Source: Tepidanaerobacteraceae bacterium (GTDB taxonomy: Bacteria; Bacillota; Thermosediminibacteria; Thermosediminibacterales; Thermosediminibacteraceae). From it: 42,483 nt of DNA. Shown piece after piece: positions 1-7,067 of this stretch. Position 1 is the stretch's first letter, and the number at the start of each line of letters is the position of its first letter. The notes beneath the pieces were generated by a model that was given only the letters and a program-made list of their open reading frames with translations, was not told the DNA's origin and searched no databases. The stretch is from positions 1-42,483 of the forward strand of contig JASUSP010000011.1 of NCBI GenBank assembly GCA_030446005.1, in the 5' to 3' direction. The translations under genes and the position numbers were made by a program.

Positions 1-122
1 GCAGGGGCTATGGGAGTGCTTAAATACCGCCTGCTGGGAATGAGCACTCTCTGAAAGGGCGGACTATAAATAGCCCAGCCTTCCAGACTTGTGCACTTTC
101 GCACAGTTTGGATGACCAGGTA
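1..122 (+). repeat. Structured leader element, left copy
   Basis: Positions 1-80 match the reverse complement of 42317-42396 with only two differences, and 102-122 match 42276-42296 exactly. The 21 nt between them (81-101) differ. The RNA can fold into a 9-bp stem (12-20 with 43-51), a pseudoknot (CCGCC 27-31 with GGCGG 58-62), an outer stem (5-11 with 70-76) that competes with pairing of 33-38 to 74-79, and a 3' hairpin (83-94 with 101-111). The element ends 6 nt before the cblT start codon and supplies the only Shine-Dalgarno-like AGG. It may be a riboswitch-like leader or the end of a mobile element with a structured RNA. No known riboswitch class was recognised. Confidence 0.7.
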
Positions 123-128
123 TTATCC

Positions 129-629
129 ATGACCAATCAAAAAATAAAAGTCCTCATTCTAACCGCTCTTTTCATAGCCCTGAGCTTCATAGGTGCGGGG
201 ATAAAGGTACCCAGTCCCACAGGTACCGTTGCTTTCGACTCAGCCCCCGGCTACATGGCAGCATTGTTTCTGGGCCCTACTTACGGAGGCCTCACATCTT
301 CATTGGGACATATAATTACCAGCATGAGCGCCGGTTTTCCTTTGTCGCTCCCGATTCACCTTCTAATTGCGGCTGAAATGGCATTTTTTGCGTTGGTATT
401 CGGCCTTGTAGCAAAAAAAAGCTTAACTTTCGCAGTAATCATCACCATCTTCTTAAACGGTATTTTGGCTCCGGCAAGTTTATTGTTTTTTCCCGGTTTT
501 GGAACCGGTTTTTTCGCGGCAATGGTGCTTCCGCTCACGGTAGCATCGGCCCTGAATGTGTCTATTGCCGCACTGATTTATACATTAATCAAAAGAGCAA
601 AAGGTGAAAACTATGTCCTTAAAAAATAA
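129..629 (+). CDS. cblT: ECF transporter S component, probable alpha-ribazole transporter CblT
   Basis: This is a 166-residue, very hydrophobic protein with about five or six membrane segments, the size of an ECF (energy-coupling factor) substrate-binding S component. It would sit in the membrane and use a shared ECF energising module encoded elsewhere. The CblT assignment comes from the neighbour, which resembles the alpha-ribazole kinase CblS; cblT-cblS pairs are known in Listeria and Geobacillus, where they salvage the lower-ligand nucleoside of cobalamin. The ATG at 129 is preferred to the upstream in-frame TTG at 108, which lies inside the repeated leader. Other S-component substrates remain possible. 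Confidence 0.75.
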   Translation: MTNQKIKVLILTALFIALSFIGAGIKVPSPTGTVAFDSAPGYMAALFLGPTYGGLTSSLGHIITSMSAGFPLSLPIHLLIAAEMAFFALVFGLVAKKSLTFAVIITIFLNGILAPASLLFFPGFGTGFFAAMVLPLTVASALNVSIAALIYTLIKRAKGENYVLKK

Positions 630-1350
630 GGCATTGCCGAACAGGGATGTGGTCCTGATAAAAATTCAACAGGAGAAGTATCTTGCAGTTGCCTGCGACT
701 CCGCGGGAGGAATCGGTGAAAAGGAACGAGATGTGGTGAAGGTTTCCCCCTACATTACGGGCAGATTTACATGCCGCGTGGCGTTAATGGAACTGCTGGC
801 AATAGGTGCAAAGCCACTAACCATAGCGGCCACCATTTCTTGCGAACCTTCACCCACCGGAGAAGGTCTCCTGAAGGGCATCAAAGATGAGCTTTCCGCC
901 TGCGGCCTTGATATTCCCCTTGCTATAAGTACCGAAAAAAATATCCCAACATGCCAGACCGCACTGGGAGTGACAGTCGTCGGCATCGCCGATGAGCAGG
1001 GACTGCGAATGGGCAGGACAAAATCTGGAGACATAATTTACTGCCTTGGCGTTCCTAAAGTGGCAAATGAGGTTTTCCTCGACGACCCGGAAATAGCCGA
1101 TGCCTTGGCAGTAAAGCAGCTTTCGGCTTTTTCCGAAGTGCACGATATAATTCCGGTAGGTTCAAGAGGGATAAAAGGTGAGGTGGAACACCTGGCCCTG
1201 GTATCGGGGCTTTCGGTGCGCTGGGAGAGTGTTTTGCCAGTAAACACCGAAAAATCGGCAGGTCCTTCCACTTGTGTCATTTTTACCGCTCCTGAAGATG
1301 TAGAAATAAAGGGCCTCCGGCCGGTTTTCCGGCTGGGGACCCTTGTCTGA
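613..1350 (+). CDS. cblS: AIR-synthase-like protein, probable alpha-ribazole kinase CblS
   Basis: The 245-residue protein resembles the PurM/ThiL/SelD (AIR synthase) ATP-binding fold. Its N-terminal motif ACDSAGGIG (residues 27-35) resembles the metal/ATP site of that family, and a segment rich in small residues follows around RVALMELLAIGAKP. CblS phosphorylates alpha-ribazole to alpha-ribazole phosphate for cobalamin assembly in the cytosol. The ATG at 613 follows AAGGTG by about six bases and overlaps the end of cblT by 17 nt, so translation is probably coupled. The gene converges directly on the next minus-strand gene, with no spacer between the stop codons. The kinase role is inferred from family and pairing. 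Confidence 0.72.
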   Translation: MSLKNKALPNRDVVLIKIQQEKYLAVACDSAGGIGEKERDVVKVSPYITGRFTCRVALMELLAIGAKPLTIAATISCEPSPTGEGLLKGIKDELSACGLDIPLAISTEKNIPTCQTALGVTVVGIADEQGLRMGRTKSGDIIYCLGVPKVANEVFLDDPEIADALAVKQLSAFSEVHDIIPVGSRGIKGEVEHLALVSGLSVRWESVLPVNTEKSAGPSTCVIFTAPEDVEIKGLRPVFRLGTLV

Positions 1351-2217
1351 TTACTTTTGCTGGAAGTTTTTTTCGGCCTCCTTTATGTTTTTCTCTGCAA
1401 TCTGGTACTTCATCTTAATGAGGTTGGGGTCTTTTAGTTGAATAGCTTCTTTCAACTCTTTCAGAGAAAATTCTACTTTACTTGCCATTGTACTTTCCTT
1501 CAGCCGTGTTTTACCCATTCTCCACTCTTCCCAGGCCTTCACCATGGATGACAAAGCTTCCTTGCTTTGGCCGCCGAGAGCCCTGTATGCCGCATCTCGC
1601 AGATAATACAGCGTCCTTTTGGTGCTCACCGCTGATCCAGCTTTAAAAAGACTTTCAAAAGCTACGGTCTTATGGTAAAGGTCGTTGGCTGCCAACAAGC
1701 CGCCGTAGAGGTCCTGTCTTGTGAGCATCCCTGTAACTTCGTTTAGCTTTCCGTTAAAGGCCGTAATCATATCCATTTGTGCTCCTTGTTGCAGGGCCTG
1801 CTCTCTAAAGTCGTTCCACTCATCGTGGATGAGAAATACCATCTTTTCATACTTGGCCCAGTCCGGCTGCTGACTTGCGCCCTGCTGGCCGGCACCCTGC
1901 TGTCCTCTCTTACTTTGCTGACTTTGTCCTTCCGACCGGCCCTTACTCTGTCCCTGTTTGCTCTGATCCTCCCCGCCGCTTTGCGCTCCCTGACCGCCCT
2001 GACCACCGGCGCCTCCTGCCGGAGGAGCCTTTACTGCAATATAATCCTTTTCAAATTCTTTTACCAGCTTTTCCACGTTTTCTTCAAGTTTTTTAAGTGC
2101 AAACATCCCTTTTTTTTGCTGACCGGAGCTTTCCGGCGAAGACCTGGCTGAACTTTTAGAGCAGCCCGCAATTAAAGCCAGTATGATAAAAAGCAGTAAC
2201 ATTTTGCACGTGTACAT
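1351..2217 (-). CDS. Putative lipoprotein with Gln/Gly/Ser-rich linker, function unknown
   Basis: The N-terminus is a lipoprotein signal: a short basic start, a hydrophobic run, then LIAGC, so the mature protein would be lipid-anchored at the Cys. A linker of about 70 residues rich in Gly, Gln, Ser and Lys follows. The remaining roughly 170 residues are soluble and helical, with several Trp and a basic C-terminus. I recognise no family. The start is uncertain. The ATG at 2217 gives an ideal 19-residue signal but has only a weak AAGAG. A GTG at 2250 has a better AGGAGAGG, but it lies inside the terminator hairpin at 2219-2284 and would add 11 residues. Confidence 0.7.
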   Translation of the reverse strand: MYTCKMLLLFIILALIAGCSKSSARSSPESSGQQKKGMFALKKLEENVEKLVKEFEKDYIAVKAPPAGGAGGQGGQGAQSGGEDQSKQGQSKGRSEGQSQQSKRGQQGAGQQGASQQPDWAKYEKMVFLIHDEWNDFREQALQQGAQMDMITAFNGKLNEVTGMLTRQDLYGGLLAANDLYHKTVAFESLFKAGSAVSTKRTLYYLRDAAYRALGGQSKEALSSMVKAWEEWRMGKTRLKESTMASKVEFSLKELKEAIQLKDPNLIKMKYQIAEKNIKEAEKNFQQK

Positions 2218-2218
2218 T

Positions 2219-2284
2219 AAAAATACTCTTAAGGCTTTTGGAGGTTTCACCACAACCACCTCTCCTCACCTTAAGAGTATTTTT
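2219..2284 (-). terminator. 16-bp perfect inverted repeat, terminator after fabZ
   Basis: Positions 2219-2234 and 2269-2284 are perfectly complementary over 16 bp and end in a T5 run in the minus-strand RNA, so the structure can stop transcription arriving from fabZ. The 34-nt loop contains AGGAGAGG and a GTG that could start the downstream lipoprotein gene, and an ACCTCC that can pair with that ribosome site. The same arms end in T5 on the plus strand, so it may also act on plus-strand transcription. Confidence 0.7.
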
Positions 2285-2305
2285 CCCACACCGCCCGCCT
2301 TTTAT

Positions 2306-2728
2306 TTATACCAAAGCGAACATGAGCAAGCCTTCCGCCGCCGTCTCGCCGTTTACCGTGGCTTTTGCCCTTCCCTTTCCGACGGGACCTTTTAGTTTAA
2401 TAACTTCCACTTCCAGTGTGAGCACATCTCCGGGCACTACCTGCCTCTTGAACCTCATTTCATCTATACCGGCAAAAAGTGCAAGCTTCCCCTTATTTTC
2501 CTCGGAACTCAGTATGGCGCAGGCACCCACCTGCGCCAGAGCCTCCACAATAAGAACCCCGGGCATGATGGGTTTCCCAGGAAAATGGCCCTGGAAAAAG
2601 GGTTCGTTGGCGGTCACGTTTTTAACCCCGATTGCCTTTTTCCCGGCTTCAATCTCCAATATCCTGTCTACCAGCAAAAAAGGATATCTGTGCGGTATAA
2701 TTTTTTGGATTTCTTCAATTCCGAGCAT
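2306..2728 (-). CDS. fabZ: 3-hydroxyacyl-ACP dehydratase FabZ
   Basis: FabZ removes water from (3R)-hydroxyacyl-ACP in the elongation cycle of type II fatty acid synthesis. The 140-residue hot-dog-fold protein has the normal length. The catalytic His48 lies in GHFPG and the catalytic Glu62 in VEALAQ, both in family-typical context. It is the last gene of the mbl-rod-protein cluster and is followed by a strong terminator. In Bacillus subtilis fabZ likewise lies after flhO-flhP. Confidence 0.96.
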   Translation of the reverse strand: MLGIEEIQKIIPHRYPFLLVDRILEIEAGKKAIGVKNVTANEPFFQGHFPGKPIMPGVLIVEALAQVGACAILSSEENKGKLALFAGIDEMRFKRQVVPGDVLTLEVEVIKLKGPVGKGRAKATVNGETAAEGLLMFALV

Positions 2729-2757
2729 AAAAAAACCCCCATTATTTCCAGTGCTTG

Positions 2758-3036
2758 TTACACGTATTTGGAAAGCTGCCTATACAATTCTTCCGCAATT
2801 CCTATCCCGTTATTCCTTGAAAGTTCTTCGGCCAAGGCATCATCACAAAAGGACTGAAATATATTGAAGGATAGATTATCGCTAAAAAGCCCTCCCTTCG
2901 GGATGGTCTTTCGCATTTCTTTTAAAAGATACTTCAAAAAAACGGCCTCGAACTGCTGGCATGCTTTTTTGAGTTCGGCTTTTTGACTTTCGGAATTGCT
3001 GGAAGAAACGGTATAACTTAACGATTCAACTTTCAA
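2758..3036 (-). CDS. FlgJ-type rod-binding protein, short form
   Basis: The 92-residue protein matches the N-terminal rod-binding domain of FlgJ. It has the characteristic pattern [20 protein letters not shown] (residues 25-44) and a C-terminal amphipathic helix with [12 protein letters not shown]. It lacks the muramidase domain found in gammaproteobacterial FlgJ, as is common in Firmicutes. It probably caps or guides flagellar rod assembly. It lies 14 nt after the FlgG-like gene, consistent with one transcript. Unlike FlgJ fusions, it cannot cut peptidoglycan itself. Confidence 0.85.
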   Translation of the reverse strand: MKVESLSYTVSSSNSESQKAELKKACQQFEAVFLKYLLKEMRKTIPKGGLFSDNLSFNIFQSFCDDALAEELSRNNGIGIAEELYRQLSKYV

Positions 3037-3050
3037 GCCCCAAAGCCTCC

Positions 3051-3857
3051 TTATCTTCTGAGATTATTCGCTTCACCTAACATCTCGTCCGCAGCCTGAA
3101 TGGCTTTGGTGTTTATTTCATAAGCCCTCTGCGCTACTATCAAATTTACCATTTCCTCCACCACCTGCACGTTGGAGAGCTCCAAAAAGCCCTGAAGTAT
3201 ATTGCCAAACCCCGGCTCTTCAGGCGTTTGCTTTAACATGTATTCCCCCGACGCTTCGGTCTGCTCAAACAGGTTGTTTCCTAATGCCAGCAATCCTTCT
3301 GGATTCAAAAATCTCGCAATGGCTATCGTGCCAATTTCCTGGATGGCTCCCGACGCATCCTTTCCGGTAATCGTACCGCCGGCCGATATGCTTATATCAG
3401 TCACATCTTCGGGTATCACAATATAATCTTCGTCGGTACTGAGCACGTAATATCCTTCCGAAGTTACAAGATACCTGTCGCTGCCGTCCATAGACAGTTT
3501 AAAAGAACCGTCTCTGGTAAAGACCCGGCTTCCATCAGGTCGTTCCACCATAAAGAAACCTTCTCCGTCGATAGCCAAATCAAAGGTATTTCCAGTCTGC
3601 TGAAGGTTACCCGTGCTAAACACCCGTGCGGTTGAAGAAGGCCTCACCCCGTGTCCCACCTGCAGTCCAACCGGATTGCCCTGCCCGGGTGCGTAAACAT
3701 CGGGCCTCCTCAACGTCTCGTAGAGCAGGTCCTTAAACTCTACCCTGCTTTTTTTGAAACCCGTCGTGTTTACGTTGGCCAGGTTGTTCGCAATAACGTC
3801 CACGTTGAGTTGCTGGGCAAGCATACCCGACCCAGCACTCCACAAAGCCCGCATCAT
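3051..3857 (-). CDS. Flagellar basal-body rod protein, FlgG/FlhP type
   Basis: The 268-residue protein carries the rod-protein N-terminal motif IANNLANVNTTGFKK (residues 22-36) and ends in a helix with NLIVAQRAYEINTKAIQAADEM, the paired termini that polymerise in the axial rod. The central DGEGFFMVERPDG region is typical of FlgG. It is the second of two paralogues downstream of mbl, matching flhO-flhP in Bacillus subtilis. GGAGGG lies eight bases before tandem ATG codons; either could be used. It would act in the flagellar basal body after export by the type III apparatus. Confidence 0.9.
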   Translation of the reverse strand: MMRALWSAGSGMLAQQLNVDVIANNLANVNTTGFKKSRVEFKDLLYETLRRPDVYAPGQGNPVGLQVGHGVRPSSTARVFSTGNLQQTGNTFDLAIDGEGFFMVERPDGSRVFTRDGSFKLSMDGSDRYLVTSEGYYVLSTDEDYIVIPEDVTDISISAGGTITGKDASGAIQEIGTIAIARFLNPEGLLALGNNLFEQTEASGEYMLKQTPEEPGFGNILQGFLELSNVQVVEEMVNLIVAQRAYEINTKAIQAADEMLGEANNLRR

Positions 3858-3894
3858 ACCGGAATCCCTCCATGTTTTTTAATCTTTCTTATTA

Positions 3895-3918
3895 TGCTGC
3901 CTCGGTCATTCGGCAGCA
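3895..3918 (-). other. Intercistronic hairpin between the two rod genes
   Basis: A 7-bp perfect stem, TGCTGCC with GGCAGCA around a 10-nt loop, sits in the 96-nt gap between the two rod-protein genes. No T-run follows in the minus-strand RNA, so it is not a classic terminator. It may stabilise or process the transcript. Confidence 0.4.
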
Positions 3919-3953
3919 GAGGGCCCCTGCCAAGCAGTCCGGCCCTTACTTTC

Positions 3954-4739
3954 TTATATCCTTGCGATTTCCGAAACGGCCTTGCCCAAAGTTTCGTCGT
4001 AAGCCGTGATTATCCTCTGGTTTGCTTCATACGACCTAAACGCCGATATCAGATTTACCATTTCCGATACTGCGTTGACGTTAGAGCGTTCCAGAGCTCC
4101 CTGGATGATTTGCGCATTCGATTCCGACGGCTGGCCTTGCACCCTGTAAAGGTTGTCGCCCATTTTTTCAAAAAGCGCATCTTGCGGAAAGGCGACTACC
4201 CTTAGCCTGTCCACCATTCGGCCATCCAGGTAAATTTCGCCATCGGTGTTTACAACTATTTTGCTGCCCCCGCTCAAATTTACCGGCCCGCTTTCACCCA
4301 TCACATAATGTCCTTCCTTCGTAACCAGGTAACCTTCACCATCGACGGTAAAACTGCCATCCCTCGTGTAAAGGAGCTCTCCATTTGGTGCCTGTACTTC
4401 AAAAAATGACCTCCAGCCGGACACTTCATCCTTTATTGCTATGTCCAACGGGTTGGAAGTTGGATGCAATTCGCCTTGAGCAAAGTCCACGTAGACTTCG
4501 TCCACCGCCACACCCGTGCCAAGCACCCCGATAAACGGAGCGGGGTCTATTTTGAACCCGATTCCCACCGTTACAGGATCGTTAAAGCGGTGGATGTTCA
4601 TTTCTGGAAAAGCTCTGAAAACAGCCCCATCCTTTTTGAAGCCAGAAGTGTTCACATTAGCGAGGTTGTTTGCTATAACGTCGGTTCTTGCCATTTCAGC
4701 CAGCATGCCGGAGGCCGAAGTGTAAAGTCCTCTTATCAA
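3954..4739 (-). CDS. Flagellar basal-body rod protein, FlgF/FlhO type
   Basis: The 261-residue paralogue begins MIRGLYTSASGML and carries IANNLANVNTSGFKK near residues 22-36. The C-terminal rod helix contains NLISAFRSYEANQRI. The middle is more divergent than in the downstream paralogue, with a short DEVSGWRSFFEVQAPNG segment. It is probably the proximal or distal rod subunit equivalent to FlhO or FlgF. It lies 18 nt after mbl, so the two are probably cotranscribed, as in Bacillus. I cannot tell FlgF from FlgG with certainty. Confidence 0.88.
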   Translation of the reverse strand: MIRGLYTSASGMLAEMARTDVIANNLANVNTSGFKKDGAVFRAFPEMNIHRFNDPVTVGIGFKIDPAPFIGVLGTGVAVDEVYVDFAQGELHPTSNPLDIAIKDEVSGWRSFFEVQAPNGELLYTRDGSFTVDGEGYLVTKEGHYVMGESGPVNLSGGSKIVVNTDGEIYLDGRMVDRLRVVAFPQDALFEKMGDNLYRVQGQPSESNAQIIQGALERSNVNAVSEMVNLISAFRSYEANQRIITAYDETLGKAVSEIARI

Positions 4740-4757
4740 ATTCGCTACCTCCTTTCG

Positions 4758-5756
4758 TCATCTTTTATATACATTTTTCTGCACCAGTATATCAAGGGAT
4801 TCCAGGGCTTTGCCGGCACCCATGGCGACGCAGGAAATGGCGTCTTCTGCCACGTAAACAGGTATATTGGTCTTATGGGCGATGAGCTTGTCCAAACCCC
4901 TCAAAAGAGAACCGCCACCTGTCAGCACCATTCCCCTTTCGCTTAGGTCAGCGGCAAGTTCCGGAGGTGTTTTCTCAAGAACGTTAAATATGGCTTCTAT
5001 TATCTTTTCTACCGGCTCCTGAAGGGCTTCACAGGTCTGATTTGATGTAATGGTGACCGTTTTGGGCAGCCCGCTTACCAAACTTCTTCCCCTGATTTCG
5101 ATGGATTGCGTATCATCGCCCTCAGGAAAAACCGTAGCTATGGAAATTTTTACTTCTTCCGCCGTCCGCTCTCCTATAGCCAGGTTAAATTCTTTTTTTA
5201 CGTATTTTATTATAGCCTCATCGAACATGTCTCCCGCCACTTTCAGGGATGTACCGCAGACAATCCCGCCTAAGGAAAGCACGGCGATGTCGGTGGTACC
5301 TCCTCCGATGTCTACGACCATATTGCCCACCGGTTTTGAAATATCCAGCCCCGCTCCGATGGCAGCCGCAACGGGTTCTTCTATTAAAAATGTTTGCCTT
5401 GCGCCGGCCGCGGCGCATGCTTCGATAATTGCCCTCTTTTCCACTTCTGTTATTACGGCAGGCACGCATACCATTACCCTCGGACGAAAAAGTTTGCGCT
5501 GAACTATTTGCTTTAAGAAGTACTTTAGCATTATTTCCGTTATGGTGTAATCGGCTATAACTCCTCCCCGCATGGGCCTTATGGACACAATGTTGCCGGG
5601 AGTCCTGCCCAACATTTTCCATGCCCTTTCGCCCACTGCCAGGACCTTACCAGTATCCTTGTCCAATGCCACCACCGAGGGCTCTCTGAGGACGATGCCT
5701 TTCCCCCTTACATAAATCAAAACGGAAGCCGTTCCAAGGTCTAGGCCTATATCCAT
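4758..5756 (-). CDS. mbl: Rod-shape-determining protein, MreB/Mbl family
   Basis: This is a bacterial actin that forms membrane-bound filaments and guides lateral cell-wall synthesis. Visible actin-fold motifs are DIGLDLGTASVLIY at the N-terminus (phosphate 1), DIGGGTTDIAV (phosphate 2) and LTGGGSLLRG (adenosine). The ATG at 5756 gives the family-typical MDIGLDLG start and 332 residues; its AGGAGG lies about 13 nt upstream, which is long. An in-frame TTG upstream overlaps that ribosome site and is unlikely. The position between spoIIID and the rod genes identifies it as the mbl orthologue. Confidence 0.94.
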   Translation of the reverse strand: MDIGLDLGTASVLIYVRGKGIVLREPSVVALDKDTGKVLAVGERAWKMLGRTPGNIVSIRPMRGGVIADYTITEIMLKYFLKQIVQRKLFRPRVMVCVPAVITEVEKRAIIEACAAAGARQTFLIEEPVAAAIGAGLDISKPVGNMVVDIGGGTTDIAVLSLGGIVCGTSLKVAGDMFDEAIIKYVKKEFNLAIGERTAEEVKISIATVFPEGDDTQSIEIRGRSLVSGLPKTVTITSNQTCEALQEPVEKIIEAIFNVLEKTPPELAADLSERGMVLTGGGSLLRGLDKLIAHKTNIPVYVAEDAISCVAMGAGKALESLDILVQKNVYKR

Positions 5757-5848
5757 AAAAATTATGTAACCTCCTGTCAAAAACTAAAAGATGGATATGT
5801 ATAGATTCTACATTTATATAAAAATTCCTTCTTTTTCTTTGTCATTAA

Positions 5849-6097
5849 TTAACAATTGAGGTATTTCCTCCGCGTGGCCCTTCCACCTCTTATGTGCCTT
5901 TCGGCTTTGTTAAATTCTAATACTTCTTTTACCAGTTTGGCCTTTTCAGGATTTATTTCGGGAAGTCTTTCGGTCATATCTTTATGTACGGTGCTTTTGC
6001 TCACCCCGAATATTTTGGCGGCCTGCCTTACGGTGGCCTTGGTCTCAATTATATAAGATGCGATTGCAAGAACCCTTTCTCTCATGTAGTCCCTCAC
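5849..6097 (-). CDS. spoIIID: Sporulation transcription factor SpoIIID
   Basis: SpoIIID is a small DNA-binding protein that switches the mother-cell programme from sigma-E to sigma-K genes. The 82-residue protein has the helix-turn-helix FGVSKSTVHKDMTERLPEIN and the C-terminal basic segment HIRGGRATRRKY, both hallmark SpoIIID sequences. The start is GTG at 6097, preceded by GAGGGGG, and gives MRDYMRER, matching the family N-terminus. It lies upstream of mbl with a 90-nt gap. Confidence 0.97.
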   Translation of the reverse strand: MRDYMRERVLAIASYIIETKATVRQAAKIFGVSKSTVHKDMTERLPEINPEKAKLVKEVLEFNKAERHIRGGRATRRKYLNC

Positions 6098-6156
6098 ATC
6101 TATTCCCCCTCAGCCTGTTTTTAGTAAATATATATGTGGTTTTTTGCGTCCTTAGA

Positions 6157-6200
6157 AGAAAAAAATAAAAGCGCGGCTTTTTAAAAACCTTGAGCCACGC
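6157..6200 (-). terminator. Rho-independent terminator after the spoIIQ-like gene
   Basis: An 8-bp stem (6171-6178 with 6193-6200, one wobble pair) is followed in the minus-strand RNA by TTTTATTTTTTT. It separates the spoIID-spoIIQ transcript from spoIIID. Confidence 0.8.
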
Positions 6201-6219
6201 CTTTTAAAAAGGGGGATTT

Positions 6220-7026
6220 TTAAAGATTGGGGAGAAAGTTTTTAGGATCGATGCTTTCGTTTCCTTTCAGAACTTCAAAGTGAAGGTGGGGAGGGTCCTC
6301 TATCTCAAAGGGAGCCGTTTTGCCAACACCCCCTATTACATCGCCTTTTTCAACTTGCTTGCCCTTATGTACAAGATTATCCGACATCAAATTTCCGTAT
6401 AGAGTTTTAAAGCCGTTTCCATGGTCTATAACCACCACCACCCCTAGCTTGGGGTCTGAATTTCTTACTTCCACAACCGTTCCGCCCATTGCGGCTTTTA
6501 CTTGAGTTCCGAGGTCTGCCGCTATATCCACTCCTCTGTGGACACACCACTGCTCAAGGGTCTTCGAATACACAAGCCCGTTCGAAGAGTGGTCCGTGAT
6601 GATTTTCCCCACCACAGGCATGACCATGGTTGCGGGGTTTTCGGCGAAAACCTGCACTACCTCATCTTTCTCGCTGCGTCCCTTCTCATCGGTATTATTT
6701 TTAAGGTCATCGAAATCTGATGCGATTTTCTTTTCTTCTTTTTGAACCTTTTCTTCGGTTACAGACTCATGCACCACGTTATTTTCCTCGAGCTTCGTTT
6801 CTGTCATTTTTTCTTCGCTCAGGCTTATTTCCCACTCCTTCGGTTCGGTATGATCTTCGGGCTCCTGGGGCGGACTATTCGAAAACCTCAAATACCAAAA
6901 CGCACCGTTAGCCGTAAAAAGAACCGCCAAAAAGCCCAAAAGCAGAAGCTTTTTAAAAGAAATCCTTTTTTTCAAATTCCGCAAAATGGATGAAAACTTT
7001 TTGATGGCCCGCCCTCCGCAGAACAT
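6220..7026 (-). CDS. spoIIQ: SpoIIQ-like M23 (LytM) peptidase
   Basis: The protein has one membrane segment near residues 26-46, a charged linker of about 80 residues and a C-terminal M23 domain. SpoIIQ in the forespore membrane forms a channel with SpoIIIAH across the septum. The zinc motif is complete here: His163 and Asp167 in HRGVD, and His247 and His249 in HLHFE. The Bacillus subtilis protein is degenerate at this site, while clostridial SpoIIQ keeps it, so hydrolysis is plausible. The ATG at 7026 follows GAGG with good spacing; an ATG at 7068 overlapping the spoIID stop is the alternative. It directly follows spoIID. Confidence 0.87.
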   Translation of the reverse strand: MFCGGRAIKKFSSILRNLKKRISFKKLLLLGFLAVLFTANGAFWYLRFSNSPPQEPEDHTEPKEWEISLSEEKMTETKLEENNVVHESVTEEKVQKEEKKIASDFDDLKNNTDEKGRSEKDEVVQVFAENPATMVMPVVGKIITDHSSNGLVYSKTLEQWCVHRGVDIAADLGTQVKAAMGGTVVEVRNSDPKLGVVVVIDHGNGFKTLYGNLMSDNLVHKGKQVEKGDVIGGVGKTAPFEIEDPPHLHFEVLKGNESIDPKNFLPNL

Positions 7027-7067
7027 GCACATCACCTCGTTCATATTATGACCATAATTTTCCTCCA

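Noticed and set aside
1-122. Cobalamin riboswitch before cblTS
   Set aside because: The conserved boxes of that class (such as the B12 box near the 3' end) are absent.
108-128. TTG start giving a seven-residue longer CblT
   Set aside because: The codons lie in the repeated leader, and the ATG at 129 gives a normal S-component N-terminus.
5790-5810. Operator-like TGTA-TACA inverted repeat between spoIIID and mbl
   Set aside because: The half-sites are four bases in AT-rich DNA and could arise by chance.
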